Below, piece by piece: positions 22,161 through 29,876 of a stretch of DNA of 37,879 nucleotides; the first letter of the stretch is position 1; every line of letters starts with the position of its first letter. The stretch is taken from contig NZ_BPQS01000047.1 in NCBI RefSeq assembly GCF_022179385.1, forward strand, positions 1 through 37,879, read 5' to 3'. The DNA is from Methylobacterium longum. Lineage in GTDB: Bacteria > Pseudomonadota > Alphaproteobacteria > Rhizobiales > Beijerinckiaceae. Below the pieces are notes generated by a model. That model had not been told where the DNA came from. It worked only from the letters and a program-made list of their open reading frames with translations, and searched no databases. A program made the position numbers and the translations under genes.

Positions 22161-23531
22161 GTGGCCGTCACGACCGCCCCCGTCCCGGCCGATCCCGCGC
22201 CGGCCGATCCCGCGCCGGACCCCGCCCCCATCCGCGAGCGCGTCGTGGCGCGGGTGCAGCGGTCCCTGCGCTCGCGCACCGTGACGTGGATGACGGTGGG
22301 ATTCGCCACGATCCTGGTCATGACCGCCATCGCGCTGGGCGCCTTCGTGTACCAGCAGCGCGGCATCGACGCCGTGCGCCGCACCGTGGCGGTGGACGGG
22401 CGCCTCGCCCGGGTGCTGTCAGCGGTGCAGGACGCCGAGACCGGCCAGCGCGGCTACCTGCTCGCCGGCGACGCGGCCTTCCTGCTCCCCTTCACCGAGG
22501 GGCGCGTGAACGTCGGCCGCCAGCTCGACCGGCTGCGCGACCTGGTCGTCGGCGATCCCGAGCAGCGGGCCGAACTCGACGCCCTCTCCGAGCTGATCCG
22601 GGCGAAGCTCGACGAACTCGGCGCCAGCGTCGCCCTCAGCCGGGCGGGCGACGGCGCGGCGGCCCGGGCCTCCGTGGCCGGGGGGCGGGGCAAGCAAGTG
22701 ATGGACGCGATCCGCGACCGCGTGCGCAGCATGGAGGCCCGCGAGGCGGACCGGATGGAGCGGCGGCAGGAGGCGGTCTCCCGCATCGCCCTGGCCATCT
22801 GGATCCTGATCGGGATCCTCGCCGTCCTGTTCGTGCTGTTCTCCACGTCGGCCCTGCGGGAGGCGAACCGGCGCCACCGGCTGTCGCGGTTCCTGCCGCA
22901 GGAGCTGGTCCTGCGGCTCGCCGACGACGACGGGAGCCTGAAGGCGGGCCGCCGGCAGCAGGCCGCCATCGTGTTCATCGACCTGCGCGGCTCCACCACC
23001 CTGGCCGAGAGCCTGGACCCGCACCGCCTCTCCGAGTTCCTGTCCGCCTTCCGGCGGCGGGTCACGCGCCTCGCCCGGCTGCGGGGCGGCGTGGTCGACA
23101 AGTTCATCGGCGACGGCGCCCTGGTGGTGTTCGGGCTGCCCGAGCCCCGGCCCGACGACGCCGCCCGGGCCCTGGCCTTCGCCCGCGACCTCGTGACGGT
23201 GATCGCCCGCTGGGGCGACAGGGCCGCGCAGGCGGAGCCCGTGCGCATCGGGGTCGGCGTCCATTACGGCACCGTGTTCTGCGGGATCATCGGCGAGGAG
23301 GCGCGCTACGAGTTCACGGTCCTGGGCGACGCCGTCAACGTCGCCGCCCGGCTGGAGCAGGCCACCAAGCTGCACGGCGTCCCGATCCTGGTCTCGGAGG
23401 CGGCGCGGCGGGCCGCCGGCGAGCCCGCGGCGGCGTGGCGCGAGGTCTGCCGCGAGCCCCTGCGGGGCCGCCGGGAGCGCATGCCCTACTACACCATGCA
23501 CGAAGCGGCGGCCGGCACCGTTCGGGCTTGA
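22161..23531 (+). CDS. CHASE3-domain class III adenylate/guanylate cyclase
   Basis: The protein has 456 residues from a GTG start at 22161. After a Pro-Ala-Asp repeat at 8-22, a membrane helix (about 42-64) leads to a periplasmic CHASE3 domain (about 66-205, with VLSAVQDAETGQRGYLLAGD). A second helix (about 208-232) is followed by the catalytic domain (about 265-420). Metal-binding Asp274 (VFIDLRGST) and Asp318, the base-reading Lys314 in DKFIGDGALVVF, and the transition-state Asn/Arg in LGDAVNVAARLEQ are all present, so it should be active and make cAMP or cGMP. It directly follows the anchored binding protein and ends an operon whose first gene may encode a cyclic-nucleotide phosphodiesterase. 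The 3' end is partly duplicated beyond the stop. Confidence 0.92.
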   Translation: MAVTTAPVPADPAPADPAPDPAPIRERVVARVQRSLRSRTVTWMTVGFATILVMTAIALGAFVYQQRGIDAVRRTVAVDGRLARVLSAVQDAETGQRGYLLAGDAAFLLPFTEGRVNVGRQLDRLRDLVVGDPEQRAELDALSELIRAKLDELGASVALSRAGDGAAARASVAGGRGKQVMDAIRDRVRSMEAREADRMERRQEAVSRIALAIWILIGILAVLFVLFSTSALREANRRHRLSRFLPQELVLRLADDDGSLKAGRRQQAAIVFIDLRGSTTLAESLDPHRLSEFLSAFRRRVTRLARLRGGVVDKFIGDGALVVFGLPEPRPDDAARALAFARDLVTVIARWGDRAAQAEPVRIGVGVHYGTVFCGIIGEEARYEFTVLGDAVNVAARLEQATKLHGVPILVSEAARRAAGEPAAAWREVCREPLRGRRERMPYYTMHEAAAGTVRA

Positions 23532-23553
23532 GATCCGGCACCGTCCGGCCTTG
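23512..23553 (+). repeat. Imperfect tandem duplication across the cyclase stop codon
   Basis: CCGGCACCGTTCGGGCTTG (23512-23530) is repeated as CCGGCACCGTCCGGCCTTG (23535-23553), 17 of 19 bases identical with a 23-base period. The second copy lies just outside the gene, as in the MucR case. Confidence 0.65.
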
Positions 23554-23677
23554 CCGCGCGGCCAGAGAAGAAGATGTTCGCACCGCAGCGCAGTTAGAGA
23601 ACAAGCGTCTCCACCTGGGTGGAAATACGGAAGACGTCTCCATTGCGCGGGGATGCTCCGGACGCGACATTCCCATC

Positions 23678-23914
23678 ATGCGCAGCGTGTCAGAAACACA
23701 GGCGACGGCCTTCGATCCGTTCGGCGAACCCGTCGCGGACGGCGTCGCGCGCGCCTGCCCGGACGCGGCCGGCGACCGCACCGCGCGGCGCGTCGGAGGC
23801 GCGGTCTTCTGGGCGCTGGCCCTGGCGATCCTGGCCGGGCGCGTCTACGCCTACGATCTGCCGGCGGTGCAGCACGTCGCCGCCCACGCGGCGCAGGTCC
23901 TCGCCCTCCGCTGA
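23678..23914 (+). CDS. Small membrane protein (78 aa)
   Basis: The frame starts at the ATG at 23678 (MRSVSETQATAFDPFGEP). A polar, disordered first half ends near RTARRVGG. It is followed by one hydrophobic helix GAVFWALALAILAGRVYAYD (about 41-58) and a short Ala/His-rich tail HVAAHAAQVLALR. A single-pass inner-membrane protein with the N-terminus in the cytoplasm is likely. No family is recognised. It follows the cyclase gene by 146 bases and may be a separate unit. Confidence 0.5.
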   Translation: MRSVSETQATAFDPFGEPVADGVARACPDAAGDRTARRVGGAVFWALALAILAGRVYAYDLPAVQHVAAHAAQVLALR

Positions 23915-24043
23915 GCGCGCCGGCCGGGTATTCCCGCAGGCACCACGGTCCGGGCCGGCACGCCGAGGCGCCCGATTTTCGTCCTCCACCCGCACGGATA
24001 GCGATCACACGGACACCGACCGCATCGCGGCTGGGACCGGCGT

Positions 24044-24493
24044 TCAGCGGTGTCGCGGCCGATCGGGCAGGAACTCGGAATCGGTAAGCGCCGCCGCCAG
24101 CACCGCGAGGAGGCCGAGATGCAGGCCCGCCGCCGCGAGGGCGGGGCTGTGGAGCGATCCCAGGGCGAGGGCGCCCGCCGCCATGGCCGGCGGCGCCGCC
24201 ACGTAGATCGCGGTTCGCACCGGACCGGCCGGCCGCGCGAGGCGCCAGAAGCAGCCGGCGAGCGCCGCGAGGGCGAAGCCGCCCTTGATCAGCGCCATGA
24301 AGCGGATCACGCGCGCGAGGTCGGGCTCGACGAACGCCGCGGGGGCCGTGGCGATGGCGGCGGAGGCCAGCAGGGCGACGGCCGTCAGCCCGACGAGCGC
24401 CCGGCGCGCTGGCCGCCCACGGGCCCGGGCGCGGTCTCGAACGCGGGCCTGGGCCGGGAAGGCTGATCGATCGAGATGCGCGTCAGTCCACAC
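24044..24493 (-). CDS. Hypothetical multi-pass membrane protein (149 aa)
   Basis: After a basic cytoplasmic N-terminus of about 30 residues (RVRDRARARGRPARR), four hydrophobic segments follow: ALVGLTAVALLASAAIATAP, FMALIKGGFALAALAGCFW, AIYVAAPPAMAAGALALGS and AGLHLGLLAVLAAALTDS. The tail is short and basic. I do not recognise a family. The protein resembles small integral membrane proteins of unknown role found in Methylobacterium. It is convergent with the 78-residue gene and divergent from the ABC importer. The opposite strand also has an open frame, but it lacks such regular hydrophobic segments. Confidence 0.65.
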   Translation of the reverse strand: MWTDAHLDRSAFPAQARVRDRARARGRPARRALVGLTAVALLASAAIATAPAAFVEPDLARVIRFMALIKGGFALAALAGCFWRLARPAGPVRTAIYVAAPPAMAAGALALGSLHSPALAAAGLHLGLLAVLAAALTDSEFLPDRPRHR

Positions 24494-24871
24494 GGTCTCC
24501 CCCCAGACGGATCAGAGGCCGCCGCGGCCCTCGTCGGCTGACATCGACGGGACCCGGCCGGGCCGGTCACGCCCTCTTCCAGTCCGCTTCAGAGACCGGT
24601 GGTCGCCTGCCGGGATGCGGCTCCGGATAAGAACGATTAAACCGCGCGCCTCGGCGCCTGTCCAGCGGATCGCGGGGTCCGGGTGTTACGCCGGCGGCCG
24701 CAGGGTGCGGCCCCCGTCGGGGTCGCCCGCGCCGGTCGGGAGTGACGATCCCGGGCCTTCCTCTCATTTCCGTGAAGCCCGGGCCCACGGCGGGATGGAC
24801 ATCATGGCATCCGGTATGGAGCATCCATGCCAACGCCGGGCTTCAGCATCGGCGAAGGGACGGATACGCCA
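24494..24871. other. 378-base intergenic region before the ABC importer
   Basis: No gene is supportable; the open frames are Arg/Pro-rich shadows. The promoter of the importer operon should lie here, but I see no recognisable consensus. Confidence 0.45.
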
Positions 24872-26035
24872 ATGACGACGACGCGTCGCGTTTTCCTGAC
24901 GGGTGCCGCATCCGCCCTCGCGGTCGGCTTCGCGCCGGGGGTGATACGCTCGGCCTTCGCCCAGGGCGCCGGATCGACGGTCCGCATCGGCATGGTGCTC
25001 CCCGTGACGGGGCCGGGCGCGGATGCCGGCCGCTACGCGCTGGCCGGTGCCAAGATCGCCCTGGAGGCGGTCAACAAGGCCGGCGGCGTGCTCGGCAAGC
25101 CCCTGGAGATCGTGACCGAGGACGACCAGACCACCAATCCCGGTGCGGTCTTCGCCTTCTCCAAGCTCGCCTCGCAGCCCGACCTCGTCGGCTTCCTGGG
25201 CTCGATCCGCTCGACCCAGAACCACGCCATGGCCCCCGACATCCTGAAGACCGGCAAACCGGTCTGCTTCGGCGGGACCGACCCCGTGCTGACGCAGCTC
25301 GGCAATCCCTGGCTGTTCCGCTTCCGGCCCAACGACAGCTTCTCGGCCCAGGTGATCGCCGAGCACGGCGTCAACGGGCTGGGCAAGAAGAAGTGGGCGA
25401 TCATCCACTCCACCGACGCCTTCGGCACCAGCGGCGCCAAGGCGTTGACCGAGAGCCTCGGAAAGGGCGGCGCCACGGTCGCCCTCGACCAGGGCTACAC
25501 CAACCAGAGCCAGGACTTCACCCCGGTGGTGCTGGCGATCCGCCAGTCGGGCGCCGACGTGATCGGCTCGTACTTCACCTTCGAGAACGACATCGGCATC
25601 TTCGCCCGGCAGCTGCGCCAGCTCGGCGTCACCGCCCCCTGGGTCGGATCGCCGTCGATCACCAACGTGACCGCCCTGAAGCTCGCCGGGCCGTCCCTCT
25701 ACGGCACCTACGGCGTGGCCGACTACGCCGAGGAATCGAGCGACGCCGCCCGCGCCTACGGAAAGGCCTACCGGGCGGCGATGAAGATCGCCCCCGACAA
25801 CCAATCGTCCTGGACCTTCGACGCGGTGACGGTGCTGGCCAAGGCGATCAACGCGGCGGGCAAGACCGACCCGCAGGCGATCCGCGAGGCTCTCCTGGCG
25901 GTGCGCGGCCACGAGGGGGCCGAGGGCACCTACAACTTCGACAAGAACGGCGACGGCCTGCACGGCTACAACGTCGTGCGCAACGACAAGGGCAGCATCG
26001 TCTTCGACAAGCGGATCGACTTCTACAAGGGCTGA
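24872..26035 (+). CDS. Branched-chain amino acid type ABC transporter substrate-binding protein
   Basis: The protein has 387 residues from the ATG at 24872; an upstream in-frame start at 24827 would bury the signal sequence. The N-terminus MTTTRRVFLTGAASALAVG has a twin-arginine signal with cleavage near AFAQ-GAG. The mature protein is a Peripla_BP_6/LivJ-type two-lobed binder: VRIGMVLPVTGPGADAGRYALAGAKIALEAVN, VTEDDQTTNPGAVFAFSKL, a central KKWAIIHSTDAFGTSGAKAL and SQDFTPVVLAIRQSGADVI. It is the first gene of a five-component importer encoded as four genes. Ligand identity (branched amino acid, amide or other small molecule) cannot be read from the sequence. Confidence 0.92.
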   Translation: MTTTRRVFLTGAASALAVGFAPGVIRSAFAQGAGSTVRIGMVLPVTGPGADAGRYALAGAKIALEAVNKAGGVLGKPLEIVTEDDQTTNPGAVFAFSKLASQPDLVGFLGSIRSTQNHAMAPDILKTGKPVCFGGTDPVLTQLGNPWLFRFRPNDSFSAQVIAEHGVNGLGKKKWAIIHSTDAFGTSGAKALTESLGKGGATVALDQGYTNQSQDFTPVVLAIRQSGADVIGSYFTFENDIGIFARQLRQLGVTAPWVGSPSITNVTALKLAGPSLYGTYGVADYAEESSDAARAYGKAYRAAMKIAPDNQSSWTFDAVTVLAKAINAAGKTDPQAIREALLAVRGHEGAEGTYNFDKNGDGLHGYNVVRNDKGSIVFDKRIDFYKG

Positions 26036-26099
26036 GATCGGGTCTTCACCGCCCGGACGCGGGAACAACCTCCGACGGGGATACGAGAGTGCGGACCGC

Positions 26100-26975
26100 A
26101 TGGACCTGATCCTGCAACTCCTCTTCACCGGGATCGGTATCGGCTCGGTCTACGCCCTGGTGGCGCTCGGCTTCGTGCTGATCTTCCGCGCCACCAACGT
26201 GGTGAACTTCGCGCAGGGCGAGTTCTCCATGGTGGCGGCCTTCCTGATGGTGGTCTTCGCCGTCGACCTCGAATGGCCCTACTGGCTGTCGCTGCTCCTC
26301 ACCATCGGCGGCATGGCGCTGCTCGGCGCCCTGTTCAACCTGGGCGTCTACTATCCCCTGCGCCACCGCAGCTACCTGCCGGTGATCATCTCGACCATCG
26401 GCGCCTCGATCTTCCTGGCCAACACCACCCTCGCCCTCTACGGGCCGCAGCCGCAGGTGCTGCCGCCGGTCTTCGAGACGCAGGGCTTCCTGCTCGGTCC
26501 GGTCTTCCTCGACAGCCAGTACCTGCTGATCATCGCGGTCACGGCGGCCCTGGTGGCGTTCCAGTACTGGTTCTTCGAGCACACGCTGGTCGGCAAGAAG
26601 CTGCAGGCGACCTCGCAGGACAAGGAGATGGCGGCCCTCCTGGGAATCCCGGTGGCCGGCATGATCATGCTGACCTTCGTGTACAGCGCGGTGCTGGGCG
26701 GCATCGCCGGCATCCTGGTGGCACCGGTGCTGTTCGTGTCGATCCAGATGGGTGCCACGATCGCCCTGAAGGCGTTCGCCGCCACCATCATCGGCGGCTT
26801 CGGCGACGTCACCGGGGCGATCATCGGCGGCCTCGCGCTGGGCATCATCGAGACCTTCGGGGCGGCCTACATCTCGGTGCCCTACAAAGACGCCTTCGCG
26901 TTCCTGGTGCTGATCGTCTTCCTGGTCGTGCGCCCGCAGGGCCTGTTCGGCGAGCGCGTGGCGGAGAAGGCATGA
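26100..26975 (+). CDS. livH: LivH-type ABC transporter permease
   Basis: The protein has 291 residues, the usual LivH length, with about eight membrane helices. Landmarks are the opening LILQLLFTGIGIGSVYALVALGFVLIFRATNVVNFAQGEFSMV, diagnostic of LivH, and the cytoplasmic loop KLQATSQDKEMAALLGIPVAGMI. The end is AATIIGGFGDVTGAIIGGLALGIIETF. It forms half of the inner-membrane channel with the LivM part of the next gene. It lies 64 bases after the binding-protein gene, and its stop overlaps the next start (ATGA). Confidence 0.95.
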   Translation: MDLILQLLFTGIGIGSVYALVALGFVLIFRATNVVNFAQGEFSMVAAFLMVVFAVDLEWPYWLSLLLTIGGMALLGALFNLGVYYPLRHRSYLPVIISTIGASIFLANTTLALYGPQPQVLPPVFETQGFLLGPVFLDSQYLLIIAVTAALVAFQYWFFEHTLVGKKLQATSQDKEMAALLGIPVAGMIMLTFVYSAVLGGIAGILVAPVLFVSIQMGATIALKAFAATIIGGFGDVTGAIIGGLALGIIETFGAAYISVPYKDAFAFLVLIVFLVVRPQGLFGERVAEKA

Positions 26976-28816
26976 GCGGCACCCCCTCCCCCGTCGCCGA
27001 CCCGGCCACAGCGGTGCCGGCGTCGCCCCCCACGGTGCGCCGCCGCCTGCCGCTGGGGAGCCTCGCCTACGCGGTCCTGGCGGCCGCCCTGGTGGCGGTG
27101 GCTGCCACGACGCCGCTCAGCGGCTACGCCCTCAACATCCTGATGCAGGCGGCGACCTACGCCATCGCGGTGATCGGGCTCACCGTCGTGCTCGGCCTGT
27201 GCGGGCAGATCAACCTCGCCCAGGCCGCCTTCTTCGGAATCGGCGCCTACGCGGTCGGCCTCGGCACCGTCGACGGCGGCCTCAACTTCTGGATCTGCCT
27301 GATCGTCGGCCTCGGCCTCGCGGTGGTGCTCGGCGCCGCGCTCGGCGCCTCGACGCTGCGGCTCGGCGGCCACTACCTCGCCATGGTGACGATCTCGTTC
27401 CAGCAGATCCTGACGCTGGTGCTCACCAACTGGATCCCGGTGACGCACGGGCCCGACGGCGTGCCGAACATCCGCCGCCCCGCCCTGTTCGCGGATGGGC
27501 AGAGCTACCTCGCCCTGTGCGTGCTGGTGCTGGCGATCGTCGGCTGGCTCGTCTGGCACATGCCGCGGACCCGGCTCGGGCGGGCCATGCGGGCGGTGCG
27601 CGACAACGAGCTCGCGGCGGGCGTCTCGGGGATCGACATCTACCGCACCAAGGTGGCGGCCTTCGCGGTCGGGTCGCTGCTGGCGGGTCTCGGGGGCGGC
27701 CTGTTCGCCGGCAGCTTCACCTATATCAGCCCCGACCAGTTCTCCTTCGCCGAGTCGATCGTCTTCCTGACGATGGCGCTGCTCGGCGGCGTCGGCTCGC
27801 CGGTGGGCGCCGTGATCGGCACGGCCCTGCTGATCCTGATCCCGGAATGGCTGCGCTTCCTCAAGGAGATCCCCGGGCTCTACCTCGCGATCTACGGACT
27901 CGCGGTGATCCTCATCGTGGTGTTCATGCCCGACGGGATCTGGGGCTTCCTCGGCGACCAGGTCCGGCGCCTGCGCCGGACCCGCCCGGCGCCGCCGCCG
28001 GCCGCCGAGCTGACCCTGAGCCAGGGCGAGGCCTCCACGGCGCCGATGCTGGAGGTGTCGGACCTGTCCAAGCACTTCGGCGGCCTCAAGGCCGTGGACG
28101 CGGTGAGCTTCACGGTGGCGCGGGGCGGCATCCACGCGCTGATCGGCCCGAACGGCTCCGGCAAGACGACGACGCTCAACGTCCTCTCGGGCCTCTACAG
28201 CCCGACGGGCGGCACCGTGCGGCTGGCCGGGCAGGACGTCACGCGGCTGTCCCCGCACCGGCGGGCGGCGGCCGGGATCGGGCGCACCTTCCAGAACATC
28301 CGCCTGTTCCGCTCCATGAGCGCTCTGGAGAACGTGGTCATCGGCGCCGAGCGGCCCAACAACCCGCTGGGGGCCCGCGACCGGGCGGCCTTGGAGGCCC
28401 GCGCCCGGGCGGCCCTGGCCTTCGTCGGGCTGGAGGGCCGGGCGGAGGAGCCGATCTCCGGCTTCTCGTACGGCCACCAGCGCCTGATCGAGATCGCGCG
28501 GGCCTTGGCCGGCAACCCCGTGCTGCTGCTCCTCGACGAGCCGGCCGCCGGCCTCAATTCCAGCGAGAAGAATGCCCTGACGGTGCTCCTGCGCCGGATG
28601 GCCGCGAAGGGTCTGACCATCCTGATCATCGACCACGACATGACGCTGGTGAGCGACGTGGCCAGCCACGTCACGGTGCTGAATTTCGGCCGCCGCATCG
28701 CCGACGGCGTCACCGCGACCGTGCTGCGCGAGCCCGCGGTGATCCAGGCCTATCTCGGCGAGGACGCCGCCGCGGGACCGGCGGCGAGCCTCAAGACCGA
28801 CCTCGCTCCGGTGTGA
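26972..28816 (+). CDS. LivM-LivG fusion: permease plus ATP-binding protein
   Basis: The protein has 614 residues and joins two components normally encoded separately. Residues about 25-335 are a LivM permease: YALNILMQAATYAIAVIGLTVVLGLCGQINLAQAAFFGIGAY, then GGHYLAMVTISFQQI, RAVRDNELAAGVSGIDIYRTKVAAFAVGS and the closing MPDGIWGFLGD. A linker rich in Arg/Pro/Ala (about 337-358) leads to a LivG-type ABC domain beginning at Met359 (MLEVSDLSKHFGGLKAV). That domain has Walker A GPNGSGKTT, signature SYGHQRLIEIARAL, Walker B LLLLDEPAAGLN and LIIDHDMTLVSDV. Met359 could in principle be an internal start, but no stop separates the parts. LivM-LivG fusions are known in proteobacteria. Confidence 0.94.
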   Translation: MSGTPSPVADPATAVPASPPTVRRRLPLGSLAYAVLAAALVAVAATTPLSGYALNILMQAATYAIAVIGLTVVLGLCGQINLAQAAFFGIGAYAVGLGTVDGGLNFWICLIVGLGLAVVLGAALGASTLRLGGHYLAMVTISFQQILTLVLTNWIPVTHGPDGVPNIRRPALFADGQSYLALCVLVLAIVGWLVWHMPRTRLGRAMRAVRDNELAAGVSGIDIYRTKVAAFAVGSLLAGLGGGLFAGSFTYISPDQFSFAESIVFLTMALLGGVGSPVGAVIGTALLILIPEWLRFLKEIPGLYLAIYGLAVILIVVFMPDGIWGFLGDQVRRLRRTRPAPPPAAELTLSQGEASTAPMLEVSDLSKHFGGLKAVDAVSFTVARGGIHALIGPNGSGKTTTLNVLSGLYSPTGGTVRLAGQDVTRLSPHRRAAAGIGRTFQNIRLFRSMSALENVVIGAERPNNPLGARDRAALEARARAALAFVGLEGRAEEPISGFSYGHQRLIEIARALAGNPVLLLLDEPAAGLNSSEKNALTVLLRRMAAKGLTILIIDHDMTLVSDVASHVTVLNFGRRIADGVTATVLREPAVIQAYLGEDAAAGPAASLKTDLAPV

Positions 28817-28824
28817 CCCCAGCG

Positions 28825-29589
28825 ATGACGCCAGCCGCGACCCCGCCCCTTCTCGAGATCCGCGACCTCGTGGTCCGCTACGGCGAGATCGAGGCCGTGC
28901 GCGGCCTGTCGTTCTCGGTCGGCGCCGGGGAGGTCGTGACGCTGCTGGGCTCCAACGGTGCCGGCAAGTCCACGACCCTGAAGGCGATCTCGGGGCTGGT
29001 GCGCCCCGCCGCCGGCACGATCCTGCTGGAGGGGAAGCCCCTGGAGGGCCTCAAGCCCGAGGCAATCGTGCGGCTCGGCGTCGCCCACGTGCCGGAGGGG
29101 CGCCGGGTCTTCCCGGGGCTCACGGTGCGCGAGAACATCATGCTGGGCGCGTCCAACCGCTCCGGTCTCGGCAAGCGGGCGCTGCGCGACGAGGTCGAGG
29201 CGATGTTCGACCTGTTCCCGGACATCCGCCGGTTCGGCGACGCGCTGGGCTGGACGCTGTCGGGGGGCCAGCTCCAGATGGTGGCGCTCGCCCGCGGCCT
29301 GATGGCCAAGCCCCGCATCCTCCTGCTGGACGAGCCGTCGCTCGGCCTCGCCCCGGTGATCGTCCAGGCGGTGTTCGCGATCATCGCCGAGGTGCGCCGC
29401 CGCGGCACCACGGTGCTGCTGGTGGAGCAGAACGCCCGGATGGGCCTCTCCGTGGCCGATCGCGGCTACGTGCTGGAGACCGGCCGCCTCGTCCTCTCGG
29501 GCGATCCCGAGTCGCTCTGGGCGAACGACGAGATCCGGTCGGCCTATCTCGGGGGCCGCGCGAAGGCCGAGGTTCTGGCGGCGGGGTGA
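28825..29589 (+). CDS. livF: LivF-type ABC transporter ATP-binding protein
   Basis: The protein has 254 residues from the ATG at 28825. A GTG at 28813, overlapping the preceding stop, is an alternative start and would add four residues. Walker A is GSNGAGKST, followed by the LivF hallmark HVPEGRRVFPGLTVRENIMLGA. Signature LSGGQLQMVALARGL, Walker B ILLLDEPSLGLAPVIV and the switch region LLVEQNARMGLSVADRGYVLETG complete it. It pairs with the ABC half of the LivM-LivG fusion to power the importer. It is the last gene of the operon; the 287 bases after it contain no recognisable gene. Confidence 0.95.
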   Translation: MTPAATPPLLEIRDLVVRYGEIEAVRGLSFSVGAGEVVTLLGSNGAGKSTTLKAISGLVRPAAGTILLEGKPLEGLKPEAIVRLGVAHVPEGRRVFPGLTVRENIMLGASNRSGLGKRALRDEVEAMFDLFPDIRRFGDALGWTLSGGQLQMVALARGLMAKPRILLLDEPSLGLAPVIVQAVFAIIAEVRRRGTTVLLVEQNARMGLSVADRGYVLETGRLVLSGDPESLWANDEIRSAYLGGRAKAEVLAAG

Positions 29590-29876
29590 GGCCGCCCCTC
29601 TCGGCGGAACGGCCCGATCGTCGTCATGGCGCGGCCCCGGGCGGGGCTTCCGGATCGACACCGTGCTGGCGCGGCCCCGCTCACCGCCTCTTGCGGAAGG
29701 CCTCGGTGGTGGGGCGGTTCAGGCTCGAGCGGTGCCGTGCCTTCCGCACCATCCCTGTCCCGGGCCCCGACCGGGGGAGGGAAAGGCGCCCTTGTTCCGG
29801 AAGGTCGGTGTCCGATCGCGACGTGTGAACCCGCGGGCCTCCATGGGGCGACGGCCGCGCTTCGTCGTCACCGGGA

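Noticed and set aside
22184..22228. Short tandem repeat of GCCGATCCCGCGCCG type
   Set aside because: It lies inside the cyclase gene and simply encodes a Pro-Ala-Asp-rich linker; it is not a CRISPR or regulatory repeat.
18266..22384. A 1372-codon minus-strand open frame rich in Arg, Gln, Glu, Gly and His
   Set aside because: It lies opposite four well-recognised genes whose third-position GC bias keeps the antisense frame open. Its composition is repetitive and no domain is visible.
26882..28669. A 595-codon minus-strand frame opposite the LivM-LivG gene
   Set aside because: Composition typical of high-GC antisense shadows and no recognisable fold.
29590..29876. Possible small genes after livF
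   Set aside because: The several overlapping open frames are Arg/Gly/Pro-rich with no ribosome site and no recognisable content.
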